In this document: positions 43,421 to 54,483 of the stretch, one piece after another
Layout of the letters: each line of letters starts with the position of its first letter
Numbering within the stretch: position 1 is the first letter of the stretch
Source of the DNA: Gari tellinella
Taxonomy: Eukaryota > Mollusca > Bivalvia > Cardiida > Psammobiidae
Assembly: GCA_922989275.2 (NCBI GenBank)
Contig: OV277859.1
Coordinates: forward strand, 88,718,198-88,782,197
Direction of reading: 5' to 3'
DNA: 64,000 nt
The notes under the pieces: generated by a model
Told to the model about the DNA's origin: nothing
Database searches by the model: none
What the model saw: only the letters and a program-made list of their open reading frames with translations
Translations under genes and position numbers: made by a program

Positions 43421-44510
43421 TTGATATCTTATATCAGATACCCCTTGAAAAAGGTGTCAGCTTTCGCCGGGTCACCATCGTGACCGATTGTAGTTGGCCT
43501 AAATAAACAAGTTAATGCCGCCCAATGGAAGTTTAATCTGTGTGAAACGGACATTCAAAAAAGTATTAATTCAAATGTTACATTACGGAAACAGCGTATA
43601 GTAGGGCTTAAATAATGTAGAAAGCTCATTAACGATATGTCTGTATTAGTTTTAGTCTGTATTAAGCAATTATCCGTCTTTACAGGTATCGATAAATCGT
43701 TCATAGATTTCCGCTGGACACAGATTTTACTGTAACTAAATTTACTTCATTACGATCGACAAACCCCACCCATTCGTAATTGACAAATATACGCTAACCT
43801 GCATACCTACATGTACATACGATTACAGGTAAAATCTTACAACTTTAAATATCTAACATACATCTTATTTCAGTAGAAACAAATTGATCGACATAAGTCA
43901 AAACTCATTTACCTGAGTGTAAGTGTCCCAAATCTACAAGTTATGTTCCATATTGAATATTTTCGCCGACACCGGTAGGCACAGTACAGCTAGTATGACG
44001 GTAGGTTAAAACGAATGGATTATGGATTCCTGCTGTGTTGAATAGAAATTATTATACTACGTCACGAGTGGAGCTTCTTTTGAGAAAGCCAAGCGAAGCG
44101 TGACGGGCTTAGGTGTTTGCACTTATTTGTGAACGGATCGAACGACGGTGTGACCGGGGGATATTACAGAGCCTATCGACACTTGGGAAAATTGAAGGGT
44201 GGGGCGATCAAGCTCTGTGGTGGGCCGGTGGCGATTTTAGCGGGGTAGTAATTTAAGAAAATAGAAAAGGGAAGGAAGAAGGGGGGAATGGACGTGACAC
44301 AAAATTGAACGAAAATACGCGGTAGCAGGCTTTTTTTTAGTTTAGATACAGATCACAGATGGAAAAAGGTTATTGAAAAGAAGACGTCTGGTTTGGATCT
44401 ACAATGTCCAATGCCACATTTCCCCTTACTTATAGATATTGTAAATGTAGATAAAAAGTACCACTCCATCTGTTGTAAAAGCGTCTGCTTCAAACAGCAT
44501 GTCTAATCTT
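43421..44510. other. No recognised feature
   Basis: No convincing gene. 44040-44290 is locally G-rich with no open frame of note. Confidence 0.45.
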
Positions 44511-44514
44511 AAGG

Positions 44515-44715
44515 TTGAGGACCCCGAACGAAATCGGGATAAAGTCGGTCAATATCGGAAGCTCTACGGGGAGTGATCGGCTATTCTCGTCAACTGTCGA
44601 CCCTTTCCGAACTATGCTTAGCATAGTTCGGATCGGTTCGACAGTTGACAAGAATGGTCAATCGCTTTACCTAGAGTACCGACTTTGTTTCGATCACATT
44701 CCAAACTGTTTGATA
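44515..44715. repeat. Palindromic repeat with CCGAACTATG centre
   Basis: CCGAACTATGC-TTA-GCATAGTTCGG lies near 44608-44635 and TCAACTGTCGA..CGACAGTTGAC flank it. A related, partly decayed block (CCGAACTACG.., GTCAATTGACAAG) follows the TA element at 37317-37495. Confidence 0.6.
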
Positions 44716-45366
44716 CTTTACTTATGTAACTGCTTCTTAAGACCAATTACCTCAACTCGAATTGTGAAACTTTAAAACAGACGACAATTTCGAAGCAGAT
44801 GACATTGCAACATTGCTGGGGAGTACCTTTATTGGTTTTTTAAAGCATAGATCCGCTTGTGTAAATCGTGATCTTGTTGGAGTCTTCATACAGACCCACA
44901 TTTATTTTTAACCCCTAGTTCAATAACGGGATAAAAGAGTCGTGATTTGATATTGAGGTAGGGGCATAGGAGGGTCAGTCATTGTACCTCCGTACTGTGT
45001 CAAAAATAAGGTCACTTATTTTTACCGAAATAAAGCATAATTATATCGCTCGTCGTTCATCGGGTATGGGTAAATGTAGCGTACGTACGACCTCGATTCG
45101 ATCTTGTTTTGTGAATGAATGTAATAACCGGTAAATCGTTAAAGAGACTGACAGCCAAATTTAGCGATGCGAAATGGATTTACAAGACGGAGTGTTGAAA
45201 CGATGAAATACAAATCGGTGTATTTTCTTTTTATTTTCTTTCTTTTTCTTTTGACTGATCATACATTTTTAATGTCAGATTGTGTCACACGTTCGCTTTT
45301 ATTTGAGTATTTTCTCCTCTTTTTTTTTGCAAATACGACATTTGATTTTCAGTCTCAGTAAATAGA

Positions 45367-45613
45367 CATGAAGAGAATCTGTTATTCTTTCCCAATAAAC
45401 GCGTTTACGCTAAAACTATTATTTGCAGTGCAAACAGTTTGGAGCCAGATCAGACGCCGGGTAACCCGGCGTCTGATCAGGCTCCAAACTGTTTGCCACC
45501 AAGATAAACAAGAATTATCAGAATTGTCCAAAATTTGTTCTTTTCTACGTTTTAGTGCTTTGCGTTTGCGTACGTTTGCGTTTAAACGGGAAAGAATAAC
45601 AGATTCTCCACTG
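45367..45613. mobile_element. TA-type MITE (family D), near twin of 29239-29484
   Basis: The left end is changed to CATGAAGAGAATC, the right end CAGATTCTCCACTG is intact. The interior, including the perfect hairpin 45430-45496, is almost identical to 29239-29484. A second family fragment (CAGTGGAGAAGACG) starts at 45639. Confidence 0.85.
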
Positions 45614-45708
45614 TAGTACTCGCCTCTCATAATTACAGTGGAGAAGACGTTATTTTCTCTCGCTTGAAAGAAGTCAGACGCCAGACGCAAAGTACATGTA
45701 CTAGAATT

Positions 45709-45757
45709 AGGCCATTCAATATAAAATTCGACCTAGACAAAATTGCAAAAGAATTTC
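45709..45757. repeat. Left copy of a GGCCATTCAAT terminal repeat
   Basis: TAGGCCATTCAAT, then GACCTAGACAAAATTGCAAA. An inverted copy is at 52858-52911 and a direct copy at 62011-62090. It may be the terminus of a family of larger elements. Confidence 0.55.
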
Positions 45758-46441
45758 TGATTGTTGTCGGCGAAACTAGATATGTATACTATCTCACTGC
45801 AAAAAGTTGGAAGTTGGAGTAGGTGGGGAAAGTTAAATAAAATCGATTTTAAACCGCTCTTCTTTACGCAAATTCCGATGGCCTGTACAGTACACCGTAG
45901 AAGTATTTCCTGACGTAAAAGCTAATGACGTCATCAATATGACATCATTATGTCTATGAAAATGGCGATCGCAAGGTTTCAAATTTACTTCCGGGTGTAA
46001 ATTATTTTGAAAAAAGCTGATAAAGCGATACTGGTAAGTCAAAATTAATACATTTGATTGGGTCTCCAGCAAAACCTGCTATATTGACAAAATTTTCGAT
46101 TTTCCGATTTTTGCTGTTTGTTCAAGAATAGGGTGTTAGAAATACAGAACAAAAAGAATTTTGGTGATATCTCAATTTTTAATGAAATTACAGCTAATTT
46201 AGTATCTGCCCTAGCAATGAAACATTGTCACGCGAGTGCTTAATTTGACTTTTAAAAAGCGGTCCAGAAACAGTATTTTTAAGAACCAACAAGGCCTACA
46301 GTATGCACTTTTCCTTCCAATTAAGACATAAGCTTCTGTTGAATAAACATATAAAACTGATTTGGAATGAATTATGGAGAAAAGAAAAGGCTGTTACAGT
46401 TCAGTTACCATAGTAACGCAATCCTAAAAAGGACACAAATC

Positions 46442-46696
46442 TCAGTTTCTGTATGTATTTTGAGGACACTTAACGTCCTGATAGACATGGCGAACACATA
46501 GCCTCACAATATTAAAAAGGTACTTCTGGCGAGCGGTAGATATTCCTGCAGGCTGTAGCACGTGCGGCAGACGCTCGTGGGGGAAATCGACGTCACATGA
46601 CCTCAGAATATCATATCTTCTCTCATCAACGTCATCACTCTCTTTCACAAGAACGACGTCAGACTGGTCCTGTTGAAGCGGAAATACTGATATTTC
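46442..46696 (-). CDS. Candidate terminal exon of an unrecognised spliced gene
   Basis: On the minus strand a clean acceptor (ATTTTACTTTCAG) precedes 85 codons ending in TGA. The peptide is well balanced: an acidic start (LVKESDDVDERRYDIL), then LPHVLQPAGI and a Leu/Val/Arg helix-like end with two Cys, ending PQNTYRN. I do not recognise the family. This frame needs a phase-0 upstream exon, but the candidate exon 47912-48045 ends in phase 2, so at least one exon is missing between them or one of the two is not used in this transcript. Its open length and composition make chance unlikely. Confidence 0.5.
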   Translation of the reverse strand, partial: EISVFPLQQDQSDVVLVKESDDVDERRYDILRSCDVDFPHERLPHVLQPAGISTARQKYLFNIVRLCVRHVYQDVKCPQNTYRN

Positions 46697-47372
46697 CTGA
46701 AAGTAAAATAGACAAATGTTTTATTAGATCTATATAATTTGCCTCAGAATGTTTGTTCACCCTTTCTTCAATAAAGATTTACTCAAGGTTCCACCTAATT
46801 ACATGTAACTGAATTTCACTTACATGCATGAAAGTGAAAATTCAATAATTATGTAGCCCTGTAGTATAGATCTAGTATAATAATAAGCCAACATTTACTG
46901 ATCCCTATTAAACATCTCCTATAGGAACATACTTTCTCGTCTGAGAATTTTCTTTTTGCAAAAGCGTCAAAAGATTGATATGTGGAAAAAATGCTAAACT
47001 AACGTTATCAATAATTTGAATATTTAAATTTATAAGGCTCGATCAAAAGCATCTTAATAAAGAAGTGTCTAATGTATATGGTATTGTGCTGGTGTTGGTC
47101 TTGCTTTATTTATAGAAATAAACAAACAGTATAAGTAAACTATTCATAAAACAGACAGGGGCTTGGCAGACGATACGCAATCACGCATGTGCATAACATC
47201 AATAGGAAAAAAGAAATATCAAACATGGCCAAAAAGTGACATTAAATTATAAAACATGTAGCGTGAGGATTGGGTGGGTGGGGGTGTTTAGACCTTAATG
47301 TCTTAAGTCTAAATCACTCTAAACACGCTTCAGAGCTCAACATTTCAGTTCTAATTCGTGGGAGGTTTCCGG

Positions 47373-47397
47373 CCCCCCCCCCCCCCCCCCCCCCCCC
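47373..47397. repeat. Poly-C tract
   Basis: A pure run of C. The plus-strand frame across it (47270-47521) is not supported by anything else. Confidence 0.95.
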
Positions 47398-47911
47398 TCC
47401 CGAAACCAACATTCATCAATTTCAAGTTTCAGAACCTCAAAAAGTTAGTAACTACTACAAAGTCGGCAGCCTAAAGCCTATGGTGCTACATGTACCTCTT
47501 GTACGCCTAAAATTAAAATAGTTTTATATATACAACGGAGCTTTGATCAAAATTGATCGTATTCAAAGCCCTAAACCCCTAAAATCACACTTCAGGTCTC
47601 ACAATTTCAGTTCTAATTTCCATTTTTTTCTCGGGGTACATGCACGTCCCCCGGACTCCAACCAACGTTTGTCGATTTCAAGTAGATCTATTAGAAACTT
47701 AAAAACTCAGTAGATCTAATGCAAAGTCGACATCTTACATGTAATATATATGGTGCTACACATGTACGTGCACCTCTCATGCGTTGAAACCTCAGATACT
47801 AACTTTAAGTTAGTCACAAAAATCTTTTTTATGTCTTATATAAGGGAGCTTACATAGATCTCTCTCAATCAATACATTTTAATCTGGAATAGACTCTAAA
47901 TAGGTCCTGAC

Positions 47912-48045
47912 CTGATGTTTGACGTCCAGCTCTCGATCATCAGTCTGAGTCTAGACAAACGTCTAAAAGCGCCCAGGTCAGTTTCTTCTTGAGATCCAAA
48001 TGGTGTGACCGTGTACGTTCTATCAAACAGCAGACTCTCTAAATC
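47912..48045 (-). CDS. Candidate internal exon of the same unrecognised gene
   Basis: The acceptor is ATCTTCTTTTTAG and the donor AG|GTCAGG. One frame is fully open (44 codons plus 2 bases): DLESLLFDRTYTVTPFGSQ at the start, then a Leu/Arg-rich helix-like stretch ending in WTSNI. The other two frames have stops within 10 codons. It starts in phase 0 and ends in phase 2. Family not recognised. Confidence 0.45.
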
Positions 48046-48116
48046 CTAAAAAGAAGATTAATGAATATGAAAAATAATACTAATCATGCTACGATGTAAA
48101 TTCACTTTATTCATAC

Positions 48117-48725
48117 AGTGGGGAAGACGCTATTTTTGCGATGAACGCTATTATTTCCCTTGCAAGCCGTTTGGTCCCAGATCAGACGCCCGGTAACCCG
48201 GCGTCTGACAAGGCTTCACACTTTTTGCCCCTCAGATTAAAATAGATAGATCTAGATGTACATATGTTCCCCAGAACACGTGTGTCACCTGCCAGCAAGC
48301 ATCAGTACAACATTGTCTTTCCATAAAAGAAATTTAATTTCAAAATATTCAGTAAAACAGCAGAGAGAATGAAAAGAAAATGTTGAAAAGAGGAATAAAT
48401 CTCACAATATTGATACAAGGGTTATGGCCCTTCAATGCCTTGTGCAATTCTCTTCCACTTGTCAAGCTCTTTCCATAAATGAAGTTTCATCTTCAAAGCT
48501 TCAGTAGAACATTCAGAACAGGAGTTATGAGGCGTGACACAAAAAGCGTGACGGACAGACAGACGGACGGACGGGTGGACGGACGAACAGACAGACGCCG
48601 AAAAAGTGATCCCTACGTGTCACCTCTGCCTACAGCAGGAAAAACAAAAAGTAGATCGAATTTTCTCCGTTTTGTGCTTTGCGTTTAAAAACGGGAAATA
48701 ATAGATCTAACGTCTTCCCCACTGT
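48117..48725. mobile_element. TA-type MITE (family D) enlarged by internal insertion
   Basis: Ends CAGTGGGGAAGACG and CGTCTTCCCCACTG; note the paired GGGGAAG/CTTCCCC change relative to GGAGAA. A hairpin at 48161-48228 (GCCCGG-TAA-CCCGGC) is followed by ~400 bp of foreign sequence including a (GGAC)n tract, then the family's TTTGCGTTTAAAAACGGGAA end. Confidence 0.8.
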
Positions 48726-49004
48726 CAGATAAAATTTATTTCTTAGGAGGATACAATAATCTGAAAAACTTAATCATTGTAGATCTAGACCCATGTAATG
48801 TGGACTAGATCTAGATATAGGTATAAACGCAAAATTTGAATTAAAAAAAACCCACAGCTTATAGATTTAAAACTTTGCGAGGGTTTGTCTCTGCCTAGTT
48901 TCGACCCCTATGACGACATACTGGGCTATCACACTTTACATGTAGAATCTCTCATTATTCTATATGTAGCAGCCAGGGTTGAGTTTTTATGATTAAATGC
49001 TGAG

Positions 49005-49345
49005 AGATGTGTGGTATCTCAGTCGGGAGAGCACTTGCCCTGTAAGGAAGGGGTCCCGGGTTCGAGTCCAGATAGGGCTTTGATATTTTCTCACCAGGTT
49101 TCATTTGGCGCCCATTGTGGTTTCTGTGACTGTATGGGCTCCGAGTTCAAACCCCCGGTCGTTCTCATACCCATATAGAAATTTGCGACGAATTTCAAGT
49201 TGTCGGTGGAGTATGTCACAGTGTGAAGATTAATCATCACATGTATGGCCTTGCTGTACAAGTGCGTTTTTATGGTGACGTGATAGAGTTCATGACTGGT
49301 CTGCGAACCTTGCGACCCGGATTCAATCCCGGGTCGGTGTGGGTG
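49005..49345 (+). repeat. Compound tRNA-like SINE
   Basis: Three B-box-like words lie in one orientation: GGGTTCGAGTCC near 49059, GAGTTCAAACCC near 49144 and GGATTCAATCCC near 49318. The first is preceded by an A-box-like GTGGTATCTCAGTCGGGAG, the third by TGGTGACGTGATAGAGTTC and has a good T stem (CCCGG..CCGGG). No complete tRNA cloverleaf forms. It lies inside a predicted intron of the minus-strand candidate gene. Confidence 0.5.
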
Positions 49346-49622
49346 TTTCGTTATAAAAACACCTGGTTTGTAATATAACCTTAATAAATCTTAACACACC
49401 TATTGTTTTAGGGGCTTCTTTTTGTTTTCGTTCAAAAACACAACAGATCTACCCCCAATAAGCACTTTAATACTGTACGCAGATCTGATTGAAAAGACTT
49501 CCCGACAGGTCGAAACAAACGGGTAGGTTGGATCTACGTAAACATGCATTTACAGCATTTTTGTTCGAAATGTCATTAGTCCACTATGTTTACAGTTAGA
49601 GACAGCGAGCTATTTGTAGACT

Positions 49623-49736
49623 TCAGGCGCTGATCTGAGGACGGCACTCATCAAAAATTATCTTGTCGTCACAGGGGTTCATTGATGAGACTAAAATGTC
49701 ATGAACTTTGACAGCTTGATGGAAATTCTTATTGAG
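49623..49736 (-). CDS. Candidate second exon of the unrecognised gene
   Basis: After an excellent acceptor (TTTGTGTTTTCTCAG), 37 codons continue in frame with exon 1: LNKNFHQAVKVHDILVSSMN, then PCDDKIIFDE, ending ISA-stop (TGA at 49623-49625). No good donor lies before the stop, so it may be a short terminal exon (58-residue product with exon 1), an alternative end, or contain a mutation. Family not recognised. Confidence 0.5.
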   Translation of the reverse strand, partial: LNKNFHQAVKVHDILVSSMNPCDDKIIFDECRPQISA

Positions 49737-49962
49737 CTGAGAAAACACAAACAATAAGCAATGTATGCTAGGGTAACTATGTAGATTCTACATGTAGGCC
49801 TACAACGTTATTATTTACGAATCAAAACATTGAAATGTCGTTAGCTAAAAATGGCGCGGTCACGAATGACCTCATATTGATAGAGATCTAAACTAGATCT
49901 TATCCAGCGAAAAGATGAGAGAAAACATAGTTATATTGCTATAAATAATTGAAGATACGTAC

Positions 49963-50025
49963 CTCGATATCTTTATCCATCGCTAACAGAGAATCTGGAA
50001 CTTCTTGATCACGAACGGTTAACAT
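49963..50025 (-). CDS. Candidate first coding exon of the unrecognised gene
   Basis: ATG at 50023-50025 opens 21 codons (MLTVRDQEVPDSLLAMDKDI-E) ending exactly at a near-perfect donor GAG|GTACGT, phase 0, compatible with the exon at 49736. Stop-containing AT-rich DNA precedes the ATG. The match of start, phase and donor is the strongest single piece of gene structure in this part of the window. Confidence 0.5.
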
Positions 50026-50378
50026 TTACTTTATTTTTAAACACATGTGTCATGTGTAAGTTTTGATCATGATGTAAAATTCTGACGTCATGTTTAATCG
50101 GGAATTCCCAACGTCATAACCGATGTCATTATAGCAGGTTTTCCTGGAGAACGGCTCATTTGTATCACAATTGCAAAACTGAAGACGGACGATTTCGTCT
50201 GTGTATTTATTATTACACGTAATTTAATAAAATGGCGAGTTTCACCGCACATTTGTTGATTTTCGATATTGCAGGTTTTGCTTCTTTTTTATGTAATAAC
50301 TGGCTTTTTGCGTAATAGTATGAAAGATATGAACATCGGTATAAGAATTATTAAGAAAAGAGCGATAAAAGCGAAATT

Positions 50379-50594
50379 ATGATGAAACTAAAACGGCGTC
50401 TTGTTCGATTTTTAAAACTACGGAAGCACATTTCTGTCATAATTCACTGGATTTCGCGATATATATTGTTTTCAACAAAATTGACTTGCACGGATTTCAA
50501 GTCATTTATACTTATGTCTTATTGTTTATTGTTTTCAGATTTAGCAGAAACTGATAGCCCAACACGAAGTCAGCACGTGAAAATTAAACTCTGA
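50379..50594 (+). CDS. Possible plus-strand exon, weak
   Basis: The 3' part follows an acceptor (TTTATTGTTTTCAG, ending 50538) and reads DLAETDSPTRSQHVKIKL-stop; the upstream part is Phe/Leu/Ile-rich and probably intronic. A second plus-strand exon-like piece (51754-51880) after CTTGTTTCAG contains REIRELRALTEDSD in one frame, with a stop upstream. They may be decayed exons of one gene. Confidence 0.25.
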   Translation: MMKLKRRLVRFLKLRKHISVIIHWISRYILFSTKLTCTDFKSFILMSYCLLFSDLAETDSPTRSQHVKIKL

Positions 50595-50599
50595 CACAC

Positions 50600-52850
50600 A
50601 GAAAACACCATTATGTAGAAGGTAAATGCATTATGCTTATCTAACATAATTCTGATTTATAGCAAGAAGCTTTGCGCATGAAGTTCGGTATTCCCGGTTT
50701 TGATGCTATTATTGTTTTGAAGTTGAAACCAAGCGTTGATGACTTTTGAACGTTTCATTTCCGTTTGAAGCGTGCATAATCCACAGCACTCACTTTCACT
50801 TATGTTTTCCTCCAAAGGATAAAGCTTAAACAGTTTAATGTATGCTCTAAAACGCTTAAATGACTTTTTTTTGCAAACAAACACTTCTCAATCGAGCCGA
50901 TGAAAATAAGCGGACCAAGGCGAGAACAAATCAATACACGTTATCAATATAGATGATGACGTTTTGAATGACAAAAGTTAAACATATGCATATATTTAGT
51001 CATTCGATTGAGCAAGAAGATGTAGTCCCGATTTTAAGCTAGTTTTAAATTAACTTTAATTTAATAAAATAAAGTAAGATAAGAACATTATATAAAGATA
51101 AGGTTTATAATAAAAGGAATATTATCACAGTTTGTGATCCGGATCTTGTATCAGTCCTCACTGGTTTGTGTATTCCAGGTCTGGAATACACAACCAACTA
51201 AAACTGATACAATACCCCAGATCACACACTGTGGTGATATTTCGTTTATATCAAATCTAATGTATTTATGTTTTAACGGATTTTCTTGGTTTGTTAGGTT
51301 AAAATACAGTTTTATCTATACATGTACAATTGCGCAACAGTACAAACAAAACGTTCTGTCCAATATTTTCTAGTCATTGACTGCTTCTTTATAAACTATG
51401 CAAATTATCCGACCATCTGCTTAATCTATGCTTTGAAATATAACATGCATTTAACAGTTACGGTTAATTTGTATATGAAAAAAAAACACAAAATATCAAC
51501 CCATCTAACATATATAACAGTTACGTTTAATTTGTATACATGTATGTTTTTTGCATAAATTACAATAGTATGTTTGATACAGTTTTTTTACTGTCTCTGA
51601 AAGCTTAATACTTACAAATGTATTTATTTTGTTTTAAAAGGCACTTTTGATAAGGGTTCAGTTTAAATCTATCCAAGGTCTTTGAGTTGCATCGTACTTG
51701 TGGATAAAATGTGTCAATCATATAGACTTATTGCATTTTTGTTCTTGTTTCAGATGGACAACACGTGCATTGTGTTTGAGCAGCTTCTGAAATTGGGAAC
51801 CAACCAGTTGTAAACAGGGAGATAAGGGAACTAAGAGCCTTAACAGAGGATTCCGACATAGAAACAGAACGTGACCAGTGAATTCATTCAAGCTGTAAAC
51901 GTGACTTTATTCGCAAACAAAATACTGACACAAATAGTGACAATAATATAAGATGTCTTCTTGTGTTTGCGCTACACGTGTCATGTGTCATGGACATGGT
52001 ATAAATACACACGGAGAAGAAACAACCTATATAACCTATGCATTTCCCCAAAACCTTTGTCGTCCGTTGGTAATCCGATACCTGTTAACGCGACATAGCT
52101 CAATCGATTGATAATTTGGTACGCCGAAGACATCCATGTGTTATTATTACCTACTGTTAGCTAAATTTACATAAAATCCTCATTTTTCGCATAATAATGG
52201 TCTTAAAACGGCTTTAAAGCTACGAGAGTCTATTCTTTTAACTAGAAAGATTTTATGGCAAGTAAGAGGTGTTGCCAAATGTATTGGCCGATAAACGAGG
52301 TTTATGACGAAATGCGATGTTCAAAACAATATGGAAAAAATCTTATACCTATATGGTATTGTGGGTTTATGGGAGGACATTTTCTGTGATGTATTCCTTC
52401 TAAATCTAACACAGATACTTAATGAGATCGTGGTCTTTTGTACTAAGCCATATTTAAAACGATTAGCCAAGTAATATCCAGTTGAGTGGAGCCGTGAAAA
52501 TGGTGATTTCTCGAAAAATACTGTCATTTTTAGGGACAAAGACATAGAAATGCAGATTCGTTTTCGTTTCACTCAAAATTTGTTCTATTGTTATACCATG
52601 TTGTTGGTCTTTCGCTTCATACGTTTTTCTTAAATATATTTTGGGAATATACTCTCACAATCATGAATTTAAAATGACCCATTTACAGACAATGGTTCTT
52701 TGTGTGTTTTACACACTTAATTCCCAACAGCCCTAATAAGGTCACCATAACTACTTGTTTACTGCAAGAACAAACTCTGGTATTTCTATAACCGAAAGAT
52801 AAGTGTCTTGGTTTTCTATCAAGGCCATTGCGGATCATATTATGATAGAA
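50600..52850. other. Mostly unassigned; one palindrome
   Basis: 51126-51236 is a hairpin-like block (GTGTATTCCAGGTCTGGAATACAC at its centre, TGTGATC..GATCACA at its ends) with a relative at 53586-53690. Otherwise AT-rich without a supported gene. Minus-strand frames at 52321-52572 and 52683-52865 have no conserved look. Confidence 0.45.
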
Positions 52851-52857
52851 TAAAATC

Positions 52858-52911
52858 TTTTGCAATTTTGTCTAGGTCAAGCCCTATTTTGGGCTAGATT
52901 GAATGGCCTAA
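52858..52911. repeat. Right, inverted copy of the GGCCATTCAAT terminal repeat
   Basis: TTTTGCAATTTTGTCTAGGT, then GGGCTAGATTGAATGGCCTA. It is inverted relative to 45709-45757 and 62011-62090, and so could bound a ~7.2-kb unit containing the minus-strand exons. Confidence 0.55.
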
Positions 52912-52962
52912 ATGGAGAAAATGGAATATTGTCAATATTTATCTGTTATTTTTATCCGAGTT

Positions 52963-53028
52963 GCAAACAGTTAGGAGCTTATTCAAACGACGGGTAACCC
53001 GGCGTCTGATCTGGCTCCAAGCTGTTTG
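52963..53028. repeat. Eroded hairpin of a partial TA-type MITE
   Basis: Core CGGGTAACCCGG with a decayed left arm (GGAGCTTATTCAAACGA); TTTTATTGGGAAATAACG at the right shows family D. Confidence 0.7.
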
Positions 53029-53181
53029 CAATGGACATGTGGGTTTTAGTATAATCACTTTTATTGGGAAATAACGTTGGCTCCACACAACTTGTAACAC
53101 AGGTTCGTTCGTACATCTTGGAAACTATGCAAAGATGTTTAATGACCAAACACTATATAACTTTGAAGAAAAGTGATCACT

Positions 53182-53249
53182 TAAAGCAGGTTGAAAGTAA
53201 AGCAGACTGTCCTTAAGGCACATTCTGCTTTACTTTCAGCCTGCTTTAA
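53182..53249. repeat. Hairpin of a family B MITE
   Basis: TTAAAGCAGGTTGAAAGTAA pairs with the right arm; the inner left arm (GACTGTCC) has drifted from AATGTGCC while the right arm has not. The MITE's right end is ATGGGGGAAAAGTTAA near 53380. Confidence 0.85.
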
Positions 53250-53941
53250 AGTACCATCTGCTATGATGTAGAAAACTATTTATATGGTAAATGCTCCCGA
53301 TGGTATTAATTGGAATCATTTCTTTAGCAGAGGAATAAATCAAATACGCTAAAAGTCGCTTCAATGGGGGAAAAGTTAAGGGTTAAAAAGGGAGTGAGTG
53401 GTGTATGTAAAGCAGGACTTAATCGTATTAGGTAAAAATTCAGAACTTATAACATTACGTGCGTGTAAAATAAGTAAACGTAATGAGTCATGACGACATA
53501 CAAGTAATATGTATTTAGGCTTTGCCTATGGACGAAAAAAAGCAAAATTATACTAATGAAAACGGAATAGATCTATCACCAGTGTGTGATCAGCGCTCTT
53601 GTATCAGTTCGTTGTGTATTCCAGATCACACTCGAGGCTACGCCTCTCGTGACTGAGATCTGGATAACACAACCGACTCGAACTTTTATTATATACCTAA
53701 ATTGTTTGGGACAAGATCTATATGTTGTTAAACCAAATAATCAAATAGATCTATAAGCACCCGTGTATACAATGTTAAAAGTTAAAACTCCTCCGTACAC
53801 CTATAATGCAATCTGAAACTATTTTTGGAAGTCATATGACCACCAATAATGACGTCATTATTTATATTGATGGCGTATTGGTATCCGTTATTTTTATCGG
53901 TTCGATTGAGAAGTAGATTTTTGTAAATAACGTTCATTTAA

Positions 53942-54483
53942 GTGTAGCGACTCGCAACCAGATGGTGCATTAAAAATAGTAATTTGTAAATACGTGTCAA
54001 CCGCTTATATAAATGGTAAAGAATTAGTTTAGGATAAGAAATTCTGTTTAAAAAAATGTATTTCAATAAAAAAAAATATTGGTCTCTGGTGGGATTCGAA
54101 CCCGGGGCCCCGGCATTGGCGGACAGAAGGCAAAATAGGGGAAACCGCTTAGACCAATGGACCACGGAACTATCCGTTTATCTCGGATCGATTTAACGTA
54201 TTTCAATGTGTAGCTATCGAAAGTGCATACAACTTCGTAATTCGGCTCGTGTTTATGTCTAAGCCCGTGTAGAGAAGCAACAACAACAACTATACCGTCT
54301 ACTAGTCGGTATAGAAAAACGATGGAAAATATCTAAAAATCTAAGATTCGGTGACGATTCTTGAGACTTTTTTTGGACTGATCATAATTTTTTAATGTCA
54401 GAAGCCAAATAATGCCACAAATTTGCTTTTATTTGAGTATTTTATTTTATTTTGACAAGTACACCATCCGGTTGCGAGTCCCT
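53942..54483 (-). mobile_element. Second copy of the TTAA-flanked element with tRNA-like sequence
   Basis: TTAA at 53938-53941 and 54484-54487. Start GTGTAGCGACTCGCAACCAG, end CCATCCGGTTGCGAGTCCCT. Nearly identical to 36485-37020, including the tRNA-like part (54081-54163, with one extra C). Confidence 0.85.
54081..54163 (-). pseudogene. tRNA-like sequence, second copy
   Basis: Same A-box-like TGGTCTAAGCGG and B box GGTTCGAATCC as 36619-36700, with one inserted C in the GGGGCCCC stretch. Confidence 0.6.

Noticed and set aside
49009..49080. A functional tRNA gene
   Set aside because: Although A- and B-box-like words are present, the T stem has mismatches and no acceptor stem pairs with the 3' GGGCT end.
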